Below are positions 1 through 7,097 of a stretch of DNA of 7,097 nt, piece by piece; position 1 is the first letter of the stretch, and every line of letters begins with the position of its first letter. A model generated the notes under the pieces. It had not been told where the DNA came from, searched no databases, and saw nothing but the letters and a program-made list of their open reading frames with translations. Origin of the DNA: Candidatus Hydrogenedentota bacterium (GTDB lineage Bacteria; Hydrogenedentota; Hydrogenedentia; Hydrogenedentales; JAEUWI01); NCBI GenBank assembly GCA_030430835.1, contig JAUIKJ010000150.1:1-7097 (forward strand), written 5' to 3'. Position numbers and translations under genes: made by a program.

Positions 1-1
1 G

Positions 2-709
2 GTGGCGCGACTACTTGGCGATCAATTGGCGGGATTCATCACGAGTCCACTCTATCTCATCTGTGCCTTCGTACTCGTGGCGGCCTTCGCTTACCGTTCG
101 TTTGCGGTCTTTGTGGGCTTCGTGGTTTGTCTCCTGGTTTATGGGGCCGTGCCTTACGATCTTGCCATGCTCACCGCCTACCTGCTCTGGTTCGCGGGCT
201 TTCTACTGGTGACCCGTGAGGCCCTCTTCCTTCCCGGGCGCATTGAGCGGCGGGTAAGACTGAGTCCGGCACAGCGTGACCTGCTACTCGAATTGCGTGA
301 GCGCCCGCTGTTCCGTGGCGAGGCGCGCCTCTTTCTGAGCGGTTCCGGTACCGCGAGTGCGGAGGAGGATTCGGTCCTCGTCGCCGAACTGCAGCCTCTG
401 GCCAATGCGGGACTCGTGGAGTACAACCCCACGACGGGTCGCCTGCACCCGGGCACCGCGGTGCAGTTCAGTTATACCCCGGCTTGGGTCACGACCCTGA
501 CCGACGCCCTCGCCAGCATCGCCTCTCTGGGGCTGTTCTTCTGCGGCCTGGGCTACTTCGTTTCCCCGGTGGATTTTATGCCGGATGTCGTGCCGGGTGT
601 GGGCTATGTGGACGACGTCGTATTCCTGCTGCTCAGCAGCCTGCCGCTCGGCGGCAACCTCTTCGGCATGGTGCAGGGCCGGGTGCGTCAGTCGCGTCTG
701 CCGCGATAA
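2..709 (+). CDS. DUF1232 (YkvA-like) multi-pass membrane protein, possibly 5'-partial
   Basis: The 235-residue frame begins with GTG at the second base of the window, so the true start may lie upstream and the protein may be truncated. Residues about 15-72 form three hydrophobic, probably membrane-spanning segments, followed by a basic stretch (RIERRVR, about 80-86). Residues about 87-155 look like a soluble module whose end (ANAGLVEYNPTTGRLHPG) resembles a helix followed by a beta-hairpin, as in winged-helix folds; that resemblance is only suggestive. Residues about 165-215 carry a hydrophobic helix and the DUF1232 hallmark YFVSPVDFMPDVVPGVGYVD (185-204) followed by DVVFLL. DUF1232 proteins are small membrane-associated proteins of unknown biochemical role, so no function is assigned. 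Most family members are shorter (about 100-150 residues), so the N-terminal membrane block is an addition. The 3' end overlaps the convergent YfhO gene by 22 bp. Confidence 0.8.
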   Translation: MARLLGDQLAGFITSPLYLICAFVLVAAFAYRSFAVFVGFVVCLLVYGAVPYDLAMLTAYLLWFAGFLLVTREALFLPGRIERRVRLSPAQRDLLLELRERPLFRGEARLFLSGSGTASAEEDSVLVAELQPLANAGLVEYNPTTGRLHPGTAVQFSYTPAWVTTLTDALASIASLGLFFCGLGYFVSPVDFMPDVVPGVGYVDDVVFLLLSSLPLGGNLFGMVQGRVRQSRLPR

Positions 710-2940
710 AGCAGCGACGCGAAGAAGACACCACTCACTCCGAGTGAGGTCAAAGTGATGCGCTTCCCATTGCGGTAACTCGCGGGGTCGAAGACAAACG
801 CAACCTGATGGTTTCCGGACTCAACCGGCACCGCCATAAAATCGAAACGCGCGCGCACAAGGTCCACGGGCTCACCGTCCACCGCCGCGCGCCACCCCGG
901 ATGCCAACTCTCCGCAATGAAGAGCCACGCCGCCGATTCCGTGGAGAGATCTACGCGCAACCGCCCCGGTGAATCCTTCTCTATCTCCAGCCTCGCCTCG
1001 ACAGGGGACAAGGTGTCCGGCGCCGTGACGGCACGCATGCGCGGGACGGCGTTCGGCAACCGGACCCAGGTCTCCCCGCGCTCGAAGGCTTCGGCAAGTT
1101 CGGGCGAGGCCGAGTGTCGCGCCTCGCGCCATTGCACGCCCGCGACTCGAAGGGCGTTTTCCTGCGTGTAATCGAGTGCACGCGCCGGCATCAACGCCGT
1201 GTAGCCAAAGGGCACGCGATAACCCAGCATTCCATAGCGGTTCATATAGGTCGGGTGAATGTCCGTGTCAATCCGCGCCCCGGGCTTCCCGGGCGGATGC
1301 GGTATTTCCGCGAGGTACGCATTAATCGTCTGTGTAGGCTTGTGGCGCAATCCATAAACACCGGCGTCGGTCAGCACAAACATGATCAGCAACACCGGCG
1401 CAAAGCGAATGCCCCGTGCACACGCCCACACCAGCACCGACCCAACGCATACGAACCCGGCCCCAAGCAGCGCAGAACGCAATGGCATCATCAGATGCGC
1501 TGCCAACAGCAGAGGCAGGAGCAGGCTGATCAGCGCAAAAAGCGTGGGAAGCAACAGACACCACACGCAACGCCCCGGCAACTGCGCATCCGTCACCCCA
1601 ACAGAAAGACCAAGCGCATCATTGGGCATCATCCTCCTTCGAAGGGAGATCAAGGGGGATGTAGACTCCCGCACCGGCTGCGATGTCACGTCATCGCCAA
1701 CGCCCAACATCCCCCGCCCTTCGGGCACCCCCTTCAAAGGGGGACAAGAGGCGCCGCCCCCACGCTCCCACAACATCATCAACCCCAAGGGCAGCGCAAT
1801 CGCCAATCCCGCGTGGAACAACGCCACATAGCGCGCGGGCGCGCGCAACTGATTCAACACCGGCAATCCATCGAGCAGGGTATAGAGAAAGCCATAGTGC
1901 CCCAGCGCGGCGAGCAGGCCAAAGGCCGCCAGACCCAACCCGAAACCCGCGAGCAGTCGCCCCGGACCCAGTATCCGCCAGCGCGCCACTACCAGTACCA
2001 GGAGCGCCGGCGCCGCCGCGCCAAAGTAGATCGCGTCCCAGGGTTCGTCGCCACTGAAGGGCGCATAGACCCGCCGCTGAAAAAGGTAGGGATTGAAGAA
2101 CTGCATCAGATTCCATGGATGCAGTGAAATGGACTGGCGAAAGTCTTCGCCGGGGTTCGCGCGGTAGGAAGCCTGCAACCCCTCCCAAAGCGGCAGCAAC
2201 TGCGCCCCCGCCACGCCAATCGCCAACAGCTTCACGATCAGCATCAACGCACCACTCCGGACGACAACGCCCCAAGCCGATGTCCGCAACGCCGCGTTGC
2301 CCAACAACACCGCCGCATAGCCCGCCTCCGCGAGCCACGAGAAAATTATCGCCTGCGGCATCGCCTTCAGCAGTTGTGACGCGCTCAACACGAAGAGCAG
2401 GAACAACGCGCCCACCGAAACCCGCGTCGTGTCCGCGCGGCGAACGAGCACGTCGATCGCGTAGAGACTCCACGGCAGGTGCGCCAGCGTCGCCACGAAG
2501 TGCAGGTGGATATAGTGGTTGAGATTGAATCCGAGCAAGGCGAAGCAGAAACCGCCGAAGATCGACGCGGCAACGGACAGATCCCACCGGCGCAGGAACA
2601 TATACATCCCCAGCAACGCGAAGGGATAGCTCAGCCAGAGTTCCAGCGTGAAGGCGGACGCCAGGGGCAGCAAGCGGTACAGCAGCGCCTGCACGGGATG
2701 CAGCATCCCGATCTGTCCCTCACCCAGCAGGTAGAAGCCATTAAATAGATACGGCGTCCAGATAAAGGATTCACCATTGTTGAGGCACTGCTGATAGAAA
2801 TCACGCAGCGGCAGGTGGAAGGCGCCGAGATCATCCTCGGTATAGACCAGACCGCGGAGCAAGGGCAGCGCAAGGTACAACAGGAAGCCTGCCGCCCCCG
2901 CGGCGATCAGCCATCGTGGCTGCCGTTCCTGCGGTTCCAC
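688..2940 (-). CDS. YfhO-family (PF09586-like) polytopic membrane protein, putative GT-C-type glycosyltransferase
   Basis: This 750-residue protein has a hydrophobic N-terminal helix (about 11-31), then an acidic EDD (35-37) and the stretch FHLPLRDFYQ...LNNGE...WTPYLFNG. This is the first-loop pattern of YfhO and GT-C-like membrane glycosyltransferases, where acidic residues after the first helix are usually catalytic or bind the lipid-linked donor. Many further hydrophobic helices follow. The C-terminal extracytoplasmic region has the typical ESWHPGWRAAVDGEPV segment and ends with a last membrane helix. Bacillus YfhO is implicated in glycosylation of wall or lipid polymers; the substrate here is unknown. 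The start is GTG at 2940, the most upstream possible because the frame has a TGA just above it; it lies 7 nt after the LysR stop with only a weak AGG-type ribosome site. Residues 399-436 are encoded by an inserted palindromic repeat and look foreign (Pro/Gly/Arg-rich), lying in a loop between helices (about 372-392 and 455-480). The frame stays open, so the gene is probably functional. Confidence 0.85.
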   Translation of the reverse strand: MEPQERQPRWLIAAGAAGFLLYLALPLLRGLVYTEDDLGAFHLPLRDFYQQCLNNGESFIWTPYLFNGFYLLGEGQIGMLHPVQALLYRLLPLASAFTLELWLSYPFALLGMYMFLRRWDLSVAASIFGGFCFALLGFNLNHYIHLHFVATLAHLPWSLYAIDVLVRRADTTRVSVGALFLLFVLSASQLLKAMPQAIIFSWLAEAGYAAVLLGNAALRTSAWGVVVRSGALMLIVKLLAIGVAGAQLLPLWEGLQASYRANPGEDFRQSISLHPWNLMQFFNPYLFQRRVYAPFSGDEPWDAIYFGAAAPALLVLVVARWRILGPGRLLAGFGLGLAAFGLLAALGHYGFLYTLLDGLPVLNQLRAPARYVALFHAGLAIALPLGLMMLWERGGGASCPPLKGVPEGRGMLGVGDDVTSQPVRESTSPLISLRRRMMPNDALGLSVGVTDAQLPGRCVWCLLLPTLFALISLLLPLLLAAHLMMPLRSALLGAGFVCVGSVLVWACARGIRFAPVLLIMFVLTDAGVYGLRHKPTQTINAYLAEIPHPPGKPGARIDTDIHPTYMNRYGMLGYRVPFGYTALMPARALDYTQENALRVAGVQWREARHSASPELAEAFERGETWVRLPNAVPRMRAVTAPDTLSPVEARLEIEKDSPGRLRVDLSTESAAWLFIAESWHPGWRAAVDGEPVDLVRARFDFMAVPVESGNHQVAFVFDPASYRNGKRITLTSLGVSGVFFASLLYRGRRD
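1632..1745. repeat. Nested-palindrome interspersed repeat (REP/MITE-like) inserted in frame within the YfhO gene
   Basis: The left end (1632-1648, TCCTCCTTCGAAGGGAG) and the reverse complement of the right end (TCCCCCTTTGAAGGGGG, 1744-1728) agree at 14 of 17 bases, and the three differences are transitions. Each end is itself a palindrome: CCTTCGAAGG at 1636-1645, and CCCCCTT (1728-1734) pairing with AAGGGGG (1737-1743) around a 2-nt loop. Further in, GGGGGATGT (1654-1662) pairs with ACATCCCCC (1707-1715). A small hairpin GCCC-TTC-GGGC sits at 1716-1726, and CGATG/CATCG flank 6 nt at 1681-1696. The 114-bp unit is exactly 38 codons and has no stop in the YfhO frame. The structure is seen directly. 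Calling it a mobile interspersed repeat is inference, since no second copy lies in this window, and no clear target duplication is visible. Exact borders are uncertain by a few bases. Confidence 0.6.
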
Positions 2941-2947
2941 CCTGCGG

Positions 2948-3862
2948 CTACTCGTCCCCGAACTCGGGGATCATGAGACGGACAAAGCGCGTGGCCTGGG
3001 GGCTCAGATGCTTGCCCTTGCGCATTACCACACCATAGGTTCGATTCGGGAAGTAGTCGTTCGCCTTGCGTACCGCCAGGTTTTCCGACCCGGTGATGCA
3101 GATGCTCATCACCACCGAGATCCCCAAACCGAGTTCCACATACTTCTTGATCACTTCCCAGCCGCCCACCTCCATCGCGACTTCATAGGGCAGGCCGTTC
3201 TTCTTGAACACACTGTCCACCGTGCTCCAGGTGCTCAGGTGCCGCGGCGGCAGGATGAAAGGATACTTGCTGATTTTCTTTAGTGTCAGTCTCTCTTCCC
3301 GCGCCAGCGGATGATCCGGTGCGGTGATAAGCAGCGGTTCGTAAGACACCACCGGAAGGAAGTCGATGTCCTCCGGTTTCTCCAGCATCGGCCCTACCGC
3401 GAAATCCACGTGCCCCGCCCGCAACTGCGCGAGTCCTTCCGCGCCGGTCACGTTGTGCAACTTCATCTCGATGCTCGGATGCGCCTTCCGGAAATGCTCC
3501 ACATAGTCCGGCAGCACATAGAGGATCGTCGACCACCCTGCGGCAACGTCGATTCGCCCCTGATCGATGTTGCCGCGCCGTGATGCGAACTCGTCCGGCA
3601 GCTTGTCGATCTGTTCCACCAGCGGCATCGCCATCTCGAAAAGCAGCTCACCGTCCGGCGTCAGCTTGATTTTCGGCCCCCGCCGCTCGAAGAGGGTAGT
3701 CTCCAACTCCCGTTCCAGCGCCTGAATCTGGAGCGAGACCGAGGGTTGACTGAGAAACATCCGCTCCGCCGCGCGGGAGATGCTGCCATCGGCGGCGGCA
3801 TAGCAGAATCCGCGTAACTGCTGTAGCCGGCTCTGTTTATAACGAGGCTCTTTCGTGGGCAT
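2948..3862 (-). CDS. LysR-type transcriptional regulator, CysB-like
   Basis: The 304-residue protein starts at MPTKEPRYKQ. An N-terminal winged helix-turn-helix spans about 11-72, with ISRAAERMFLSQPSVSLQIQ (29-48), EREL and LFERRGPKIKLTPDGELL as in LysR proteins. A linker helix (about 73-92) and an effector-binding domain (about 95-300) follow. WEVIKKYVELGLGISVV (235-251) and YFPNRTYGVVMRKGKHLSP near the end resemble CysB/Cbl-type members. LysR proteins are cytoplasmic, usually tetrameric, and often control themselves and a divergent neighbour; here the neighbour is aceBA, making it a candidate regulator of the glyoxylate shunt (inference). The frame stays open to an ATG at 3925, but the extra 21 residues (MLMWRRPEFLQ...) do not look like LysR sequence and would cover the likely promoter, so the ATG at 3862 is preferred despite a weak ribosome site (AGG, 12 nt upstream). 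The YfhO gene follows after 7 nt, suggesting co-transcription. Confidence 0.92.
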   Translation of the reverse strand: MPTKEPRYKQSRLQQLRGFCYAAADGSISRAAERMFLSQPSVSLQIQALERELETTLFERRGPKIKLTPDGELLFEMAMPLVEQIDKLPDEFASRRGNIDQGRIDVAAGWSTILYVLPDYVEHFRKAHPSIEMKLHNVTGAEGLAQLRAGHVDFAVGPMLEKPEDIDFLPVVSYEPLLITAPDHPLAREERLTLKKISKYPFILPPRHLSTWSTVDSVFKKNGLPYEVAMEVGGWEVIKKYVELGLGISVVMSICITGSENLAVRKANDYFPNRTYGVVMRKGKHLSPQATRFVRLMIPEFGDE

Positions 3863-3875
3863 GGGCGTTGTATAC

Positions 3876-3885
3876 CTACCGGTAG
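3876..3885. promoter_or_regulatory. Perfect 10-bp palindrome just upstream of the LysR start
   Basis: CTACCGGTAG is its own reverse complement and is followed directly by a 6-bp palindrome, GTATAC (3870-3875). It sits 13 nt before the LysR gene's ATG and overlaps the only ribosome-site-like AGG. It could be an autoregulatory operator or simply chance; a 10-bp palindrome at this spot is suggestive only. Confidence 0.25.
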
Positions 3886-3887
3886 CA

Positions 3888-3928
3888 TAGCATTGCAAAA
3901 ATTCGGGCCTGCGCCACATTAGCATTGC
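3888..3928. repeat. 9-bp direct repeat TAGCATTGC, two copies 32 bp apart
   Basis: TAGCATTGC occurs at 3888-3896 and 3920-3928 inside the divergent control region. The 32-bp offset is close to three turns of B-DNA, which would put both copies on the same face of the helix, as is common for repeated protein-binding half-sites. The second copy abuts the candidate LysR-gene -10 box. A binding role is inference; a 9-bp repeat in a 275-nt region can also arise by chance. Confidence 0.3.
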
Positions 3929-3944
3929 TTAGGCATATATTCAA
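3916..3944 (-). promoter_or_regulatory. Candidate sigma-70-type promoter for the LysR-YfhO unit
   Basis: On the minus strand TTGAAT (3944-3939, 4 of 6 to TTGACA) is followed after 17 nt by TAATGT (3921-3916), preceded by TGC as in an extended -10. The -10 match is weak. Transcription would begin near 3909, about 47 nt before the LysR start at 3862, which fits that start choice and not the longer frame from 3925. Confidence 0.3.
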
Positions 3945-3951
3945 CATTGAA
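3940..3951. promoter_or_regulatory. Candidate LysR-type operator (TTCAA-CA-TTGAA palindrome)
   Basis: Arms TTCAA (3940-3944) and TTGAA (3947-3951) form an inverted repeat around CA, and T3940 with A3952 satisfies the T-N11-A rule of LysR boxes. It overlaps the candidate -35 of the LysR gene and lies about 10 nt upstream of the candidate aceB promoter, the usual place for a LysR recognition site that both represses its own gene and activates the divergent one. Function is inferred from position. Confidence 0.3.
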
Positions 3952-3960
3952 ACATCTGAT

Positions 3961-3989
3961 TTTTAAGGGGTTTAGAAAAGTGTTATCAT
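3961..3989 (+). promoter_or_regulatory. Candidate extended -10 promoter for aceB-aceA
   Basis: TATCAT (3984-3989, 5 of 6 to TATAAT) is preceded by TGT (3981-3983), giving an extended -10. The -35 region 17 nt upstream (TTTTAA, 3961-3966) is poor, as expected of an activator-dependent or extended -10 promoter. The predicted start near 3996 would give a leader of about 140 nt before aceB. Confidence 0.4.
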
Positions 3990-4033
3990 TCGCATTCGTG
4001 CCGTTGATCAGGTTGCATGCGGGCGCAGTCGCA

Positions 4034-4065
4034 CTGATCCGGCCTTTCTTGTTTTATCGGATCAG
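4034..4065 (+). promoter_or_regulatory. Leader hairpin upstream of aceB
   Basis: CTGATCCG (4034-4041) and CGGATCAG (4058-4065) form a perfect 8-bp stem with a 16-nt pyrimidine-rich loop. The first arm could instead pair over 6 bp with GATCAG at 4006-4011, so two exclusive folds are possible. There is no immediate U-tract after the stem, so it is not an ordinary intrinsic terminator. A regulatory or mRNA-stabilising role is possible but not shown. Confidence 0.35.
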
Positions 4066-4122
4066 GCGTCATCGGTTTCGATGGGGCCTGTGCGCTGCTG
4101 TAATTTTTGTTTGAACCAGGTT

Positions 4123-4128
4123 AGGAAG
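4123..4128 (+). promoter_or_regulatory. Ribosome binding site that sets the aceB start
   Basis: AGGAAG lies 9 nt before the ATG at 4138. The alternative in-frame ATG at 4081 has no Shine-Dalgarno-like sequence, and the 19 residues it would add do not resemble malate synthase, so the downstream start is chosen. Confidence 0.75.
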
Positions 4129-4137
4129 CTCTTATTC

Positions 4138-5745
<1,608 letters not shown>

Positions 5746-5773
5746 GGGTACAAGGAACAAAAGGTACAAGAGC
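5746..5773 (+). promoter_or_regulatory. aceB-aceA intergenic spacer with ribosome binding site and short tandem repeat
   Basis: The 28-nt spacer contains GGTACAAG twice (5747-5754 and 5763-5770, 16 nt apart). AAGG at 5761-5764, 9 nt before the aceA ATG, is the likely ribosome site. There is no terminator or promoter, so aceA is expected to share the aceB transcript. The repeat probably reflects local duplication and gives two purine-rich ribosome-landing motifs. Confidence 0.6.
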
Positions 5774-7072
5774 ATGAGTAGTCAAAACCCGTTGATTGAT
5801 CAGGCAGAAGCGCAAGCGCTTCAACAGGAATGGGCCAGCAGCCCGCGCTGGAAGGGCAACGATCGCCCCTACACCGCCGAGCAGGTCCTCGAACTTCGTG
5901 GCTCGATGAAGGTCGAGTACACGATCGCCACCAAGATGGCCGAGAAGCTTTGGGGCTACGTGACCGAGTCCGGCGACGGCTACGTCAACGCCCTCGGTGC
6001 GCTCACGGGCAACCAGGCCGTGCAGATGGTGCAGGCCGGTCTCCGTGCGATTTACCTCAGCGGCTGGCAGGTCGCCGGTGACGCCAACCTCGGCCTCACC
6101 ATGTATCCCGACCAGAGCCTCTACCCGTCCAACAGCGTGCCCGCCGTCGTGCAGCGCATCAACAACGCGCTCAGCCGCTCCGACCAAATTCAGTCGATCA
6201 GCGGTCAGAAGACCACCGACTGGTGGCAGCCCATCGTGGCCGATGCCGAAGCCGGTTTCGGCGGTCCGCTCAACGCCTACGAACTGATGCTGCAGATGAT
6301 CCAGGCCGGCGCCGCGGGTGTCCACTTCGAAGACCAGCTCGCCTCCGCCAAGAAGTGCGGCCACCTCGGCGGCAAGGTCCTCGTGCCCACGCGTGAGTTC
6401 GTCGCCAAGCTGCACGCCGCCCGCCTCGCGGCCGACGTTGCCGGCGTCCCGAGCGTGCTCATCGCCCGTACCGACGCGGATGCGGCCAACCTGCTCACCA
6501 GCGACATCGACGACAACGACAAGCCCTTCTGCACGGGCGAGCGTACGGAAGAAGGCTTCTTCCGCGTGAACAACGGCATCGACCAGGCCATCTCCCGCGC
6601 CCTCGCCTACGCGCCCTACGCCGACCTGGTGTGGTGCGAGACCAGCGTCCCGGATCTCGAAATGGCCAAGAAGTTCGCCGAAGCCGTCCACGCGCAGTAC
6701 CCGGACCAGCTCCTGGCCTACAACTGCTCGCCGTCCTTCAACTGGAAGAAGAAGCTCAGCGATACCGACATCGCCCGCTTCCAGAACGAACTCGGCGCCA
6801 TGGGCTACAAGTTCCAGTTCATCACCCTCGCCGGTTTCCACAACCTCAACCTCGGCATGTGGAAGCTCGCCAACGGCTACCGCGATCGCCAGATGTCGGC
6901 CTTCGTCGAGATGCAGCAGGAAGAGTTCGGCGAAGAAGAACGCGGTTTCCGCGCCGTGAAGCACCAGGCCTTCGTCGGCACCGGCTTCTTCGACGCTGTC
7001 ACCAACATCGTCTCCCAGGGCAAGTCCAGCGTTACCGCGATTGAAGGCTCCACCGAGACCGCGCAGTTCTAA
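5774..7072 (+). CDS. aceA: Isocitrate lyase
   Basis: This cytoplasmic, Mg-dependent, normally tetrameric enzyme cleaves isocitrate to succinate and glyoxylate, the first step of the glyoxylate bypass, bypassing the CO2-releasing steps of the TCA cycle. The 432-residue product is collinear with the E. coli enzyme (434). RWKGNDRPYTAEQVLELRGS marks the N-terminus, and YLSGWQVAGDANLGLTMYPD the start of the barrel. PIVADAEAGFGG holds the metal-binding Asp157. The KKCGH signature is at 193-197, with catalytic Cys195 at the same position as in E. coli. NCSPSFNW (317-324) includes the substrate-contacting Ser319 and Ser321, and the C-terminus is GSTETAQF. The KKCGH form and short length indicate the prokaryotic AceA type rather than the longer AceA2 or methylisocitrate lyase. 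Codon use is strongly C/G-ending like aceB. It is the second gene of the aceBA operon; only 25 nt follow, so whether aceK or another gene continues the operon cannot be seen. Confidence 0.98.
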   Translation: MSSQNPLIDQAEAQALQQEWASSPRWKGNDRPYTAEQVLELRGSMKVEYTIATKMAEKLWGYVTESGDGYVNALGALTGNQAVQMVQAGLRAIYLSGWQVAGDANLGLTMYPDQSLYPSNSVPAVVQRINNALSRSDQIQSISGQKTTDWWQPIVADAEAGFGGPLNAYELMLQMIQAGAAGVHFEDQLASAKKCGHLGGKVLVPTREFVAKLHAARLAADVAGVPSVLIARTDADAANLLTSDIDDNDKPFCTGERTEEGFFRVNNGIDQAISRALAYAPYADLVWCETSVPDLEMAKKFAEAVHAQYPDQLLAYNCSPSFNWKKKLSDTDIARFQNELGAMGYKFQFITLAGFHNLNLGMWKLANGYRDRQMSAFVEMQQEEFGEEERGFRAVKHQAFVGTGFFDAVTNIVSQGKSSVTAIEGSTETAQF

Positions 7073-7097
7073 GCGCAATCCTCCGCCAAGCCAAGAC

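Noticed and set aside
1632..1745. CRISPR repeat or intrinsic terminator interpretation of the palindromic unit
   Set aside because: There is a single unit with no spacers or repeat array, and it lies in the middle of an open coding frame without U-tracts.
1114..2127. Plus-strand frame of 337 codons within the YfhO gene
   Set aside because: The product is His/Gln/Arg-rich and low in complexity, with no domain signals; the opposite strand is a convincing membrane protein.
3863..3925. Longer LysR start at 3925
   Set aside because: The additional 21 residues are not LysR-like and would overlap the best promoter candidate and the direct repeats.
4034..4065. Intrinsic terminator upstream of aceB
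   Set aside because: The stem has a large 16-nt loop and is followed by GCGTCATCGG and not by a T-run.
3998..4114. Possible 38-residue leader peptide from a GTG at 3998 upstream of aceB
   Set aside because: No Shine-Dalgarno sequence, the start would sit almost on the predicted transcription start, and there is no run of regulatory codons.
4081..4137. Upstream ATG start giving aceB 19 extra residues
   Set aside because: No ribosome site precedes it and the extension does not resemble the family; the ATG at 4138 has AGGAAG at proper spacing.

Overview
This is a GC-rich bacterial chromosomal window in which all four complete genes, plus one that may be cut by the left edge, can be assigned to known families. 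A Gram-negative or environmental host (a proteobacterium, or a phylum such as Acidobacteria, Planctomycetes or Hydrogenedentes) seems plausible. The grounds are the aceB-aceA pair with proteobacterial-style motifs, a CysB-like LysR regulator, a YfhO membrane protein and a G-run palindromic repeat. The sequence alone does not fix the taxon.

Left part (1-2940): a rightward gene for a membrane protein with a C-terminal DUF1232 (YkvA-like) domain converges on, and overlaps by 22 bp, a leftward gene for a large YfhO-family polytopic membrane protein. The YfhO gene carries a 114-bp nested-palindromic repeat (1632-1745). It is read through in frame as 38 extra residues between two membrane helices, and is the most unusual structure in the window. 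No separate terminator is visible at the convergent junction.

Middle (2948-4137): a LysR-type regulator, leftward, ends 7 nt before the YfhO gene, so the two are probably co-transcribed. Its start faces the glyoxylate-shunt genes across a 275-nt divergent control region. That region is AT-richer than its surroundings and holds candidate promoters for both directions, a small LysR-box-like palindrome, a 9-bp direct repeat spaced by 32 bp, and an 8-bp hairpin in the presumptive aceB leader.

Right part (4138-7072): aceB (malate synthase A) and aceA (isocitrate lyase) are separated by 28 nt and form an operon for the complete glyoxylate bypass, used for growth on acetate, fatty acids or other C2-yielding substrates. 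All the key catalytic residues I could check are present in both enzymes. The divergent LysR protein is the obvious candidate regulator of the operon, but this is inferred from position only. The final 25 nt (7073-7097) contain nothing recognisable, and aceK is not seen in the window.

I do not see a novel multi-gene system here. The points worth a second look are the in-frame palindromic element and the architecture of the divergent control region.
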